NCBI GenBank assembly: GCA_029204225.1
Contig: CM055109.1
Location: 29,200,361 to 29,264,360, forward strand
DNA length: 64,000 bases
DNA from: Diphasiastrum complanatum
Lineage: Eukaryota > Streptophyta > Lycopodiopsida > Lycopodiales > Lycopodiaceae
Reading direction: 5' to 3'
How positions within the stretch are numbered: the stretch's first letter is position 1; every line of letters begins with the position of its first letter. This document shows, piece by piece, positions 1-10,400 of the stretch. The position numbers and the translations under genes are program-made. The notes beneath the pieces were generated by a model. It did no database searches, was not told the DNA's origin, and was given only the letters and a program-made list of their open reading frames with translations.

Positions 1-25
1 CCTCGCACACGGGCTGTCATGACAT

Positions 26-244
26 TCATGCAGGATCTGGGCCCTTATATCCCCCATTTTTTGGCACACAAACTTTTCCATTCCGGAAAAGCAACCCATT
101 CCTCTGTATCTTGTCCCGAGGAGAAATCTTGGAATCCTGCATTCCAAGCTCATCACTAGATCTAGAAGAACTTGCCAAGACGTCTAGCCAAATACGACCG
201 AAGTACCTATCAGTCTTACACAAATCTCTTAAGGACAAATACAA
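26..244 (-). mobile_element. Ty3/gypsy polyprotein scrap (linker before the integrase zinc finger)
   Basis: On the minus strand the frame contains GLLFRNGKVCVPK. This closely resembles the stretch just before the H2C2 zinc finger of gypsy integrases, and it is matched by LLFQNGKVCIPE in the gypsy element near 45.55 kb. The match covers only about 15 residues and runs toward the window edge, so the rest of the element would lie off the left end. It is a probable degenerate gypsy remnant, nothing more. Confidence 0.3.
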
Positions 245-568
245 CTCAGATTGGATCTTAGAAAAGCTTAACTGATTAACCTCTCCAATCCGGCTTAAGG
301 CTAGGACAAAGGTAAAGAAAGCAACAAGAGTGGTGAAATTGGTTGAGAGTAGTCTAGTCTATGATGATCTGTACAAAAATTTCAAAAAGTGTTGAAAACA
401 AAAAACAAAAAACACCCTAAAATCTTCACCTATTGAGCACTTACCACCTATTGACCAATTACCATGGAAGTATCACACACTGCACTTGCTAAAAGGTGAC
501 AAAGACTTGAAAAATTAAAAAGCAATGATCTCTACTTAATTATATGTATTATCATGATCGAGCATTTG

Positions 569-641
569 TTGCGAATGGGACCATTTTTCAATCAATAGTG
601 AGTTATTGCGAATGGGACCATTTTTCAATCGATAGCGAGTT
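569..641. repeat. 36-bp direct tandem duplication
   Basis: Two adjacent copies (569-604 and 606-641) share the core TTGCGAATGGGACCATTTTT and differ at two positions (A/G and T/C). They lie just upstream of the LINE fragment. No coding role is seen. Confidence 0.75.
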
Positions 642-715
642 TTGAGGCTGAGACCAGGAGACTACATGCATCGGGCTAGACAAGTTTTGAGCTATCGAGA
701 GTGGGTTTACTATTG

Positions 716-1225
716 TTTTGTTGGCTTCAAGAGAGCCTTTGACTCCGTTCCATGGTCCCTTCTCATCCAATAGCTGCATGATTTTGGTTTCTTCACTGAC
801 ATGGTTCTAGCGGTGATGGCACTTTATGAGAGAGTTCTTGGTTTTTTTCGCATTTCAGAGTAGATACGGAGTACCATTGGTGTGAAGCAAGGTTGCTCCC
901 TCTCACCCTCTTTGTTTGGACTTTATGTTTATGAGCTCGATAGAGTTATTGGTCTATGTGGTCGTGTAGGTTGTAGGCTTGGCGATCTTCTTCATGCTAA
1001 GGATATGGCTCTAGTCTCCATGACTACAGACAATTTACTTAGATGGTTAGACAATCTTATGTTTTTTGTATCATATGGGGATTGGGTGTTAACATCACGA
1101 AGACCAAGGTTATGGTCTTCAACACATCTAGGGCCTTCATGCAATGACATGAGCTCATCTTTGATGGACAACCATTGGAGATGTATTATCCTACCCATAT
1201 CTAGGGGTGCTCTTTACTGGTCCTA
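716..1225 (+). mobile_element. LINE (non-LTR) reverse transcriptase fragment, degenerate
   Basis: One forward frame, broken by in-frame stops, reads FVGFKRAFDSVPW (RT motif A region), then IRSTIGVKQGCSLSP followed by LFGLYVYELD (RT motif B region), then HAKDMALVS where the catalytic YADD box should stand. The key aspartates of that box are partly lost, so it is inactive. The wording GVKQGCSLSP..LFGLYIDEL differs from the usual plant L1 wording (VRQGDPLSPYLF), which suggests another LINE clade. The endonuclease and ORF1 are not attached here. Confidence 0.7.
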
Positions 1226-1360
1226 GATTTGGCGTGAGAGAGGCAACTTCCACTAGACTTGGGAAGGGCCACGCTTCCCTTGTCCAGCTAGAGAGGTTCT
1301 GATTTCAACGATTTATTTGGGATGCCCTGAGTAAGTGTTAGGTATTTGATATTATCGTTA

Positions 1361-1379
1361 CCCCCCCCCTCCCCCCCCA
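1361..1379. repeat. Poly-C tract (C9-T-C8)
   Basis: A near-pure cytosine run between the LINE fragment and the copia element. It may mark a junction or a simple-sequence expansion. Confidence 0.8.
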
Positions 1380-1443
1380 CAACCCTATATGTAGCAGAGG
1401 CACGGTGCACGGGTCTCACTTCATTTGATTGGGCTAGTATATA

Positions 1444-3150
1444 GTGCTACCTAGGCGAGAGTGGCTGTCTAGTTTTCAAGAACTAGATGATGTGATAACT
1501 ACACATGATATAATTGGAGTTGGAAAAGTACAGGTTCAACTACCTTCAAGGAAGATTGGAGACATAAAGGACGTGCTTTATGTACCAGGAATCAAGAAGA
1601 ACTTACTCTCAGTATCAGCTATTGCGAAGCAACACATGGTGGTGCAATTTGACGAAGAGCGGTGTCTCATCAAGAGGAAGGACAATGAAGTAGTAGCTGA
1701 GGGCATACTTGCAGGAAAGTTGTACAAACTTCAGTCTCAGGTGGTGGGTCATCATGCAAGTGTTGCGGATATTGGATCAGTGAGTAAGTTATGGCACGAG
1801 AGATTTGGACATCTGAATTACAAAAGTCTACAAGTCTTGAGGCAATACAACATGGTTACATGTTTACCTCAAGTTGTTTTTGATCACAAGGTTTGTGAGG
1901 GTTGTGTCTCAGGGAAACATCATATGAAGAAATTTCCGTCTAGTACATTCAAGGCGAGAAATGTTCTAGAACTTGTCAGATTTGTGTGGTCCTACGAGAA
2001 CTTAGTCTTATGGGAGAGCAAGTTAGTTCATGGCGTTTGTTAATGACTATTCTACAAAGACGTGGATTTATCTTCTCAAGAATAAGGGTGAAGCATTCAA
2101 GTATTTCACATGGTTTAAGACACGAGTGGAGAAAGAAACGGATAGAAAAATCAAGATACTATGCAAGGATCATGGTATAAAGAGACAATTCGCAAGTACG
2201 GACACACCTCAACAAAATGGAGCTGCGGAAAGGAAGAATCGGTCTATTGTGGAAACTGCGAGTATGCTCAAAAGTAAGAATCTTCCAAATATGTTTTGGG
2301 GTGAAGTAGTTAAGACAACGGTTTATCTTTTGAAATGAAGTCCTACAAAGGTTGTAGAGAATCAGACTCTAGAGGAAGCTTGCACGGGACAGAAACTGAT
2401 GTGAGTCATTTGAGGGTTTTTGGAAGTATTGCATATGCTCACATACCTAAGAATTCAAGGAGCAAATTGGATTCAAAGGCGACCAAGTGTTTATTTCTTG
2501 GATATGATAATCAAGAGAAGGGATATAGGTTGTATGACTTGGAGGGTAAAAAAGTCATCATAAGCATGGATGTGATATTTGATGAGGATGGATCTGATAA
2601 AGATACAAAGATATCTTATGATAGGAAACAAGATGGAGGAATTCCTATTTTGTGTGACGAGTCATTACAGGAGCCTGAATCAGCACATGTACCGCCTACA
2701 CCAATCCAAGTACCTAGAGTGACTATTGATGAGAAAGGAAAAGGGAAGGAGAGATCAAGTACATGGAATACTTATTCACCGCCCACTTCACCAAGCAAGA
2801 AGCATCCTACATCAAATATTAGAAGGTTGCCTGGATGGTACTATGAAACTATCAAGGATAGTTTCATTTTGGAACAGGGAGAGTCCAGTGCACAGGGAAC
2901 TAGGAGATTGGCTAGACTTGAAAAGCAACATGAAGATCAGGATCGATAGGAGAATCAACAAGAGGATCATCATAAGGAGGGGATGTACACTTTGCTTATA
3001 TGGCTACAATGTTGCTAGTTGGAAACCAAGGATCCATCTACTTTTAGGGGAGTGGAGCCTACAGAAGAGCAAGTTGTGGATATCTTTACCAAAGGACTTA
3101 GCAAAGAAAAGTTTCAGAAGTTTAGAGAATTTCTAGGAGTAATAGATAAC
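1444..3150 (+). mobile_element. Ty1/copia retrotransposon pol remnant lacking reverse transcriptase
   Basis: In order: end of protease and GAG-pre-integrase (DVLYVPGIKKNLLSVSAIAK, then LWHERFGHLNYKSLQVL), the integrase zinc-binding end (CEGCVSGKHH), a piece of the integrase core with a deletion that removes the DNGGEY block (KDHGIKRQFAS then QQNGAAERKNRS), and the post-integrase segment (RVFGSIAYAHIPKNSRSKL). The frame then jumps from a basic linker (RRLARLEKQ) to the extreme end of RNase H (EEQVVDIFTKGLSKEKF). The whole RT and most of RNase H are missing. Frame changes occur near 1976, 2030 and 2336. The element is dead and non-autonomous. Confidence 0.88.
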
Positions 3151-3178
3151 AAAGTAAACATTAAATTTGTACCCTAAT

Positions 3179-3554
3179 GTTAGTTTGGCCATGCCTACGT
3201 GCTATAGCCTATTATAGGGGCCATTTCTATTCATAGTAAAATCTAGAGTCAATATAGTTATTCATGCATATAGGTGGGTGCATTAGTTCTAGGATAGAAC
3301 TTAGTAAATCATTATGGGTCTTTACCCAAAATAGGTAACAATAATAGCAATGAAGTTTTTGCCTTTAGCTTCTGCTTTTTGCTTTTGGCTTTTCACAAGC
3401 TATAGAGAAAGTATTTAAGTAGGCTGGCTCCCCACCATAGATTCATTCCATTGTATACAGCTTTGCTCATTTCTCTCTCTTATGTTGGTCTTGGTGTGTG
3501 TGAGTGCTAATATGATTACTTAACTCCTATCTAGAATTTGTAGATTCTGACACA
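3179..3554 (+). repeat. Putative 3' LTR of the 1.4-3.2 kb copia remnant
   Basis: It starts TGTTAGTTTGG just after the RNase H end of the copia remnant and ends near TTCTGACA, giving TG...CA termini. It contains a TATA-like AAGTATTTAAGTAGG (about 3410-3424) followed by a pyrimidine-rich leader, as expected for an LTR promoter. No second copy exists in the window to prove the borders. Confidence 0.4.
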
Positions 3555-3759
3555 AGCCTCAAGGAGTCAAGAGTCAGGATTCAGGTCCAAGTCCCGACTT
3601 TGGACTTCGGACTTACTACTTACTACTTAGGAAGTTAGGACTCAGCCTTCAAAGTTCAAATCCCAGGACAAGTCCCTGGACAATTCATGAGTCACAAGAC
3701 TCAAGAGTGCTCACTGCTTAGTGTGGCATGTGGCCCTTCCTCTCTCCCCTCCTTCATCT

Positions 3760-3890
3760 CCTACCCCTCTTCTTCCTCCTCTCTGTACTACTGCTTCTTC
3801 TTCTTCTTCCACTGCTTCTTCCTCTTCTTCTTCTTCATCTCCTTCTTCATATTCCTTTCCCTCACCCTCCTATGATCCCTCTTCTTCATT
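3760..3890. repeat. CTT/CCT-rich pyrimidine microsatellite
   Basis: Imperfect (CTT)n and (CCT)n tracts with almost no purines on the + strand. They create artificial Ser-, Pro- or Leu-rich open frames in all three forward phases, which should not be read as proteins. Confidence 0.85.
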
Positions 3891-3959
3891 ATCCTACTCT
3901 TCCCCATCCCGTCTTCCTTCATCTGTTCAATCAACACCCCCACCTACCTACCCATGCTC

Positions 3960-4690
3960 TAAAGAGCCATACACACCCTCGAAGGCAGTTGAGTCCTACA
4001 TTACCGCTAATGCGGGAGTTTTACAACACAATTTCCATGAATTGAAAGTGGAGTTGCACTTGATCAAGACCGAAATGTCGCAGCTCAAGGAAGCCAACAA
4101 GATGCTACAAAGAGAAGTGGATGTGCTGAAGCAAGAAATCAGAACCAAACCAATGCGACACCAGAATCAGCCAATCGATTCAAAGAATTGGAAGCCAAAA
4201 TCGAAAAGCACAAGGAGGAAACTATGTCATGGGCAGCCGTACTAAAAAATGGTAATAAACCCACTGCTCCTATTTCCTCAGTTATTTCAGCCGCTCTTTT
4301 GGAAGAGACTCCGTGAAAATAAAGCTCTCAACATTAGAGTACGCGGCATTACTGATACCAAAACGCTATTAAGGAAGCAAAACGTTTTCTTGAAACCACT
4401 CTGGACCACACTAGTGAAGGCCTAGACGCAACATGGCGAACAAAGCGGGATAATACCACTTTGATTATCCATTTTGTTTCACCTACCAGTCGTAGAGATA
4501 CTCTACAGAAAAGAGCCAAGTTGAAAGATACACGGATTTTTATGGATAACGACCTCACATATATCCAGGCTGAAGAATGACGTCAAGCCTTCTAGGAAGC
4601 TAAAACATCAGGACGACGGGTAATAGCAAGGAAAGTCTTTCCTAGTTAGAGGAACTCCGTCCGTAATGTAGATTTGCATTGCTTGAAGAG
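3960..4690 (+). mobile_element. Coiled-coil plus RRM-like remnant, resembling LINE ORF1
   Basis: After the pyrimidine tract a forward frame gives a heptad-rich segment (LHLIKTEMSQLKEANKMLQR, then EVDVLKQEI). A +1 shift at about 4140-4160 continues it as NRFKELEAKIEKHKEETMSW. A further frame change gives LNIRVRGI, then KRFLETTLDH, TTLIIHFVSPTSRRDTLQKR and IFMDNDLTYIQAEE. A trimeric coiled coil followed by an RNA-recognition fold and a basic C-terminal part is the layout of L1-type ORF1 proteins, and NIRVRGI fits RNP2. The identity is inferred from layout and short motifs only. Several stops make it a fossil. It is not joined to the LINE RT fragment near 1 kb, which lies upstream rather than downstream. 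Confidence 0.4.
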
Positions 4691-4951
4691 GATTCCTAAG
4701 TCACATCATATTCTTGCAAAAGGGTCATGTACAAGAAATTGGGCAATAGTTTTCTTTGAGTCGGACATCGGAATTTGCCACAAATCAGGTACTCAGTCAT
4801 TCTGATTTGAATTGCATTGTTGCTCTCTTTTTCCTTGATCCAATGCATAACACTGAAGGAAGTGATTGCTCCACATGAATATGAAGGTGATCTTGAAGGT
4901 CAAGTAGATAGCGTTTGATGTCTGTTTCTTCCTTAAACTACATCTTGGATG

Positions 4952-5533
4952 CTACCAATCAAATGGAATCTTTATGAATGTCGGCCCATTGTTGTTGATT
5001 TTGGTTCCAATAAACTTCCCACAAAATTGGCATAAGAATTGGAAATTGTCACTTGCCAAACCGGTAGTCTTTCCCTCCTTAAAACCATTTGTGTCAAAAA
5101 AAAAATGGTTTATGCATATGACAAGGACCAATAATATCTGTAGTAAGATAAAAAGAGAATATTCTCCATTCTCATCACTATCTTCACTCTCATATGGTTC
5201 TTCATATGTTGCATAGTCAACATTACAGTCTTCATTATCACTTGGTGATTGAGATGTCGTTCTGCACCATAATGATAGTGTCCGCCACTTCCTCAAAATT
5301 AATAATTGATCCATAGGCTCATGTTGGTCCTTGCTTTCACATTGCCACTGGTACTGCTCTTCCACGCTCACTACTTCAGACTGGTCTTCAGTACCATATT
5401 GGAATTGATTCTGACCTTGATATCTACAATCATTAGACCACATATCATTTTGACCATCACTTCTTTCAATCAAATCATCTTCGATCCAACAACTACGACC
5501 TGCTATTTTGATCCTCATATTGCTGGACATCAC
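4952..5533 (-). CDS. Unassigned 193-codon ORF, Gln/Asp/Glu-rich N-terminal half
   Basis: An open minus-strand frame of 193 codons. The first 110 residues are polar and acidic, with repeated Q, D and C (SNDCRYQGQNQ; EEQYQWQCESKDQ; YEEPYESEDSDENGE). A hydrophobic stretch (LFILLQILLVLVICI) follows, then FQFLCQFCGKFIG. The hydrophobic stretch may be intron read-through, because a plausible acceptor (TTACTACAG, minus strand) sits inside it. Upstream on the same strand two 30-bp repeats encode related decapeptides. I do not recognise the family. It could be an exon of an unrecognised gene or a chance frame in AT-rich DNA. Confidence 0.2.
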   Translation of the reverse strand: MMSSNMRIKIAGRSCWIEDDLIERSDGQNDMWSNDCRYQGQNQFQYGTEDQSEVVSVEEQYQWQCESKDQHEPMDQLLILRKWRTLSLWCRTTSQSPSDNEDCNVDYATYEEPYESEDSDENGEYSLFILLQILLVLVICINHFFFDTNGFKEGKTTGLASDNFQFLCQFCGKFIGTKINNNGPTFIKIPFDW

Positions 5534-5603
5534 TGAAATTTTTATTGAAATTTTATAGTGTTGGTCAAGCTAAAAATCATCATTTTAGTCCTGATATTGA
5601 CAG

Positions 5604-5663
5604 TCATTAGTAAAATCTTCCTGTTGGTCACAGTCGTCAGTGAAATCTTCCCTTTGGTCACAG
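5604..5663 (-). repeat. Two tandem 30-bp repeats encoding an acidic decapeptide
   Basis: Copies 5604-5633 and 5634-5663 differ by a few substitutions and no indels. On the minus strand they read CDQREDFTDD and CDQQEDFTND in frame, then NDCQYQD. That resembles SNDCRYQGQ in the adjacent 193-codon minus ORF, although a stop separates them. The 30-bp period keeps a reading frame, which hints at a coding origin. Confidence 0.5.
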
Positions 5664-6151
5664 CCACGAGATAAGACAAAAAATGGAATAGAAGAGTAGA
5701 AAACTGCTAAATGATAGTGAAACTTGATACATAATTTTAATACCAAAAGACAGCGACATCTTGTAAGCTCTCCTAGAAAGGAACTTTGTTTTGCCTAGTT
5801 TCTCTCACAAAAGAATCTCAAAACACTCCCAGTAGAAGCTGCCGAATGAAGAACTCGATACGGATTGTCAAACCTCCATGGTTTACTAGCTCACATGAGT
5901 ATGAATTGGTTAGGGTCCCAACATAGTGACTAATCGACCAGATTTGATTTTTATGTAATTTGTGTGGCAAGAAAAATGCATTTGCAAATGGATGGCTCAC
6001 TTTGTTCTTTATAGTTGGGTATTCAACAGGCTTCTTACATATGGTTGATGTAGTTTTAGGATTCTTTAATTTGTTTTTGTTATAATGTGAAAAAGTCTTA
6101 TTTACATCACATAAATTATGATACCAAGTGCTAATTTTGCTCTTCATGTAG

Positions 6152-7498
6152 GTTCCTTGGACTTATGCAAAAGCCTTTGTTAAGGACTTGGGAGTCCCTA
6201 TTAAAAAAGCCAAGTTCTTCGCTCAGAAAATAGAATCAGTAGAGACTGTGGGGAGTTATTCCTTGCAAGCACTTGTAAAGCCAGTCCTTGTTGTTGATTT
6301 GGCAGTCCGCATTCCAAAGGCAAGTTACTCAAAGCTTTAATATGATCCATGCTTTGTATTCATTTCATCTCATCGCATTTAAAAATTCCTTGCGAACACT
6401 TTAATTGTGTTCAGGAAATTTGTCTTGTATTAGCAAGCTTTGTACGATATATATCTCGGTAAGGATTAGACTTTGTCTATCAAGCTTAGCTTCTTTTGTC
6501 ATGTGAATTTTATACGTTTACACTTCAAAATAAGAGAGTACCTCAAGTTTATGGAGGTGTTTTTAGACACTGTTTGGGACCGAGCATTCTAAAATGTATG
6601 GAACATAGCATGGAACTCTTCTTTTTATCCAAATTGTTATATTTGACAGTGCCCTTTGTCAAATAGATGTGAAAGATTGTTATTTATCTCCAAAGGAGCT
6701 CCATTTTACATCTTTGATATTGAAAGTTGATTATTTGAGTTTTTCAATAAACATTTCTTTCTTATCACCAAGTTTGTCTTTCACCATCCAGAACGGATAA
6801 AAGCCAACCGTATCAGGTAATATAGAAACTACTGGACTGAAGCTTGATTTGCAAACAGATGGTTCCTTTTTCGTCCAAGTCAAGACTAACAGACCTGCAA
6901 CAAGAAAATTGGATATTTCTGTATCATAACAGCACATTAACGACGAAGAGATTCCAAGGGTGGAGTCAAATTCTTACTGACAGTAGAGCACCATACTTTA
7001 GTATTCTAAGATATGTTAAGTTCGGATCTGAAAGTTTTTCATATACACATCAAGGCTCTAGAAACCTGAGTCTAAACCAGCAATCAAACAAATGAATACG
7101 GTTTATCTCAATCGATGGTTTATAGACACACAATTTAAAAGATCTATTGCTTTACAGCTATGCTTGTTGCACGAACCTACTGTGTAAAGCTCAAAATCAG
7201 AATTTATTTGGCTCTTGCTGATGGTTCATTGCTTTAAAGCATGTTTTATCTAGTTTCATTTTTTAGAGCAATGGTTTGGTAGTATTTCCTCAGAGGATCT
7301 GGAACTAAGTTGTGACTCACTGCAAATTGCAGACCTGCTTTCATGAGAAAGATTATTTGAATCACCGCTACCATGTGAAGCGTAGTCTTTTTCTTGCTAT
7401 GATTGAAAAACATCTTCGTTCCTCTGCCATCATCAAACAAGTCGAGTGGGCATTTTTCCAGCACGATGCTCGAAAGCCAGTTTTGATTTTGCATCCAG
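6152..7498 (+). CDS. NOL6: NOL6/Nrap exon block 1 (domain D1 start)
   Basis: Exons 6152-6319 (VPWTYAKAFVKDLGV ... VLVVDLAVRIPK) and 7333-7498 (TCFHEKDYLNHRYHVKR ... ARKPVLILHP). The first begins after ATGTAG in phase 0 and ends at a GC donor (AAG|GCAAGT). The second begins after TTGCAG and ends one base into a codon. VDLAVRIPK with the following FHEKDYL is the start of the nucleotidyltransferase-like fold of Nrap domain 1. The intron 6320-7332 shows no recognisable element. Confidence 0.92.
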
Positions 7499-10400
7499 GT
7501 ATTCGTTGTCATACATATTGAATTTACTTTTTGCGCAACACAGTAGCTTTTGGTCTTTCTGTTTCTGCTTGATCCTATCAAAGTAGCATGACATGCATGT
7601 AATGTTTGGCTGTTAAATAAATTGAAGTCAAAATCAATGGTTCTCTGAGATCCACAATCCTCTTTCCTGCATTACAGGTATGGTCTTGCTGACTCTTGCA
7701 TTTGTGCAATCATGTCTTCCTGTAAATTGATTGGCTGCTGTTGAGATGGATAGCTATGTTGTCCTACGTATAGTTCTTGGCAATTATATCTTAGTGGCTC
7801 CTGCCCCTTAAGGTTTGATTAGTAAGAAGCAAATTGTACAAGAAATGTAAATCGATTTAATTTGTGCCAGACTTTTTCACAATTCTTATGTGTAATAGAC
7901 AAATCTCAATTGCATGGTGATCTAATCGGCATCTAAAGCTCCAAGGAGAAATGAACATGCAAGAAAAAGTGTGACAAATTTAGACTGTTCTGGTGTGGCT
8001 TTGTCAAACTTGCAAGGTGTTCCAGACCCACCGTCATTCAAACCCTATTTTACCTCCAGAATGTTATGGTGTTGGCTGAAATGATTAGCAAGTAACAGTG
8101 GGCTGGTCCAATTTCAAATGAGCATCAATGTGTAAGAAGCTCCTTGATTCATAAATTTTAGCAGCATATCAACTCCATTGTAACCAAAAGCTTCTTGATG
8201 AAGTCTAGAGCTCCATGATTGAACCAGCACTGATTCCTATTGTGTAACTTGCTGATGGAGTAAGAACTTTCAGCTAATTCTGTGAACGCCTCACATAATC
8301 ACACCTACATAGATCATGCCAATCAACCAGAATCCGTCAGAGTACCAGACATAGTAATCTCCCCCCTACCATATAACATATACCTGTGTTCACCCTTTTG
8401 CTTAGGAGATTGCACTAACCTCACCAACCTATTCACAGTAGTGTGGTGTCCACATTACCATAGCCCACCTTAGGAAGGAGATGCTGCACGTAATCTAGAA
8501 GATCTTGAGAGCACAACTGATTCCAATGTTTCTCCTAATGTCCTAACACTCACTAAATAGCCACACCGCAAGGCAACATGTCATGCACACGTGTCATGCA
8601 ACTGCTCCCACATGTCCAGTCTAGGTGTCCACTTATCAAGCCCGGTTATCATTCTAGTCATAGTCTAACTGCAATTGTCTCCAAGTTTTAACTTCCATGT
8701 AGAGTGTAACCTCCCTAGGCTTCCCTTCACAGGGGGTAGTCTACCTACTATCGTAGTGTAATACTTCCTAAGTTTTTTATTTCCCGAGAAATGAGGTACG
8801 ACGAATTCTTTTTAAGGCTTTCAATGTTCTCCCAAGAATCATCATCTGTTGACCATTCTTTACAATCAATCAAGTAATCAGAGCAAGTGCCAGTCAGCCA
8901 CCTTTCTGCTATCTGCTATTGTCCTGGGCTTGAAGGAACAGTGTAGGCTATGTCCTCAACTCAGCCCAATTCATCCTCCTATGCAACTGAAGATCTTCTC
9001 TGTGGACTGGTCGTAAGTTTGCTTACATGAAACTTTGGAAACACTCTAATTTTGTCCAGAAGTTCCAGCTTGTCAGCCCTCTGATATTTCTAATGGCCTG
9101 TAGTGCCTTGTAGATAGCTTGTGACACTTTCAAGCCTGCAATTCATTTGAATCTTGACTTCGTTGGGATTTGAAGATATGCCCAATCGCTTCATTGAAAT
9201 ACTCGAGCAATTTTTTAAGGCCCAATGTGTTTGGTTTGATTGTGAGGTCTATAGACAATTTCCAGTATATGCTTTAAGATTTTTGCATATCCTGCCAAAA
9301 ATTATTCGCCTTTCGCAACTTTATCCTTCCCATTTCAACAAAAGTGGCTGGCCTTGGCTGAAACCCTTGCAGTAGTATGGAGCGTGTCTAGTGGTAGAAT
9401 GCTTATTTCTGTTGTAAGTAAATCTATCAATGGAAGTTATTTTTCCTATTCTGTCTACTGACGAGGCACATATGTATATTCTCCATAAACTCATTAGTCA
9501 TCTTTGTTTGACCATTATATTTTGGATGTTCTATTGAGCAAAGACCTAGCGTGTTCTCCAGTTTCTAAAATATTAAATCCAAAAATGTCATGGACAAATC
9601 ATCACAAGCATAGTCACAACAATTTCTAATTCGAAGGATATTTTAAAATCTTTCTAATCTGTTGCAAGATTCAAATTTTCTTCTTACTCCTAGCCAAAAC
9701 CTGAAATCTGTTCAAATAAGTTCTTGAAACATACCATCCATTGCAATAGCCTTAGGAAGCTAGAGAATATTTTAAAGGTGACTTTAGGGTTTCCTTTTTG
9801 CAATCCATGCGAAAAGCACATGATCCTTGCTATCTTTCCCATGAATTTTATTCTTTTGATAATTTGCTTGATTCTAATGTTTCAAAATATTTATGAATCT
9901 CAACTCAAATTCACTTGGTTTGAATTTAGTTGCAACTATCATGACAATCATTGATCACATCACCCTAAAGTCTATAATTGCTCAACGAATACTTGAGCTA
10001 ATTTTGATGCTTTTACAGTGCTTCTAACATAGACAAATGTTTCCATTTCCATTAGGCTATCCAGTATCACCCAAATAATGTCCTATCATATTTTGGTAGA
10101 ACCAGTAAAGAAATCCATGGAAATGCTAAGGGGTTTCAACCTTTGTTGACCATGTGAATAGCTACATAGGTCTAAAAATAAGTAAATTCATATCTACACT
10201 TTTCCTTTGCTAAAGTAGCTTTACTTTTGCAATGTAATAAAAGTGCTGATGTTTTAAGCTCGGGCCGACCAATGCAGATCTTTGTTTTTTGTTAAGAAGG
10301 CCAATGAATTGATTTCATGCTTAAGCTTATGAAATATTGGCCTTGATGAGTCACAGATATGGTTTTGAGACTGATTGTTATCAGAAAACAGTTGGTCAAG

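Noticed and set aside
3687-4045. Ser/Pro- and Leu/Phe-rich open frames in all forward phases
   Set aside because: They are products of a CTT/CCT microsatellite. No conserved residues or start context.
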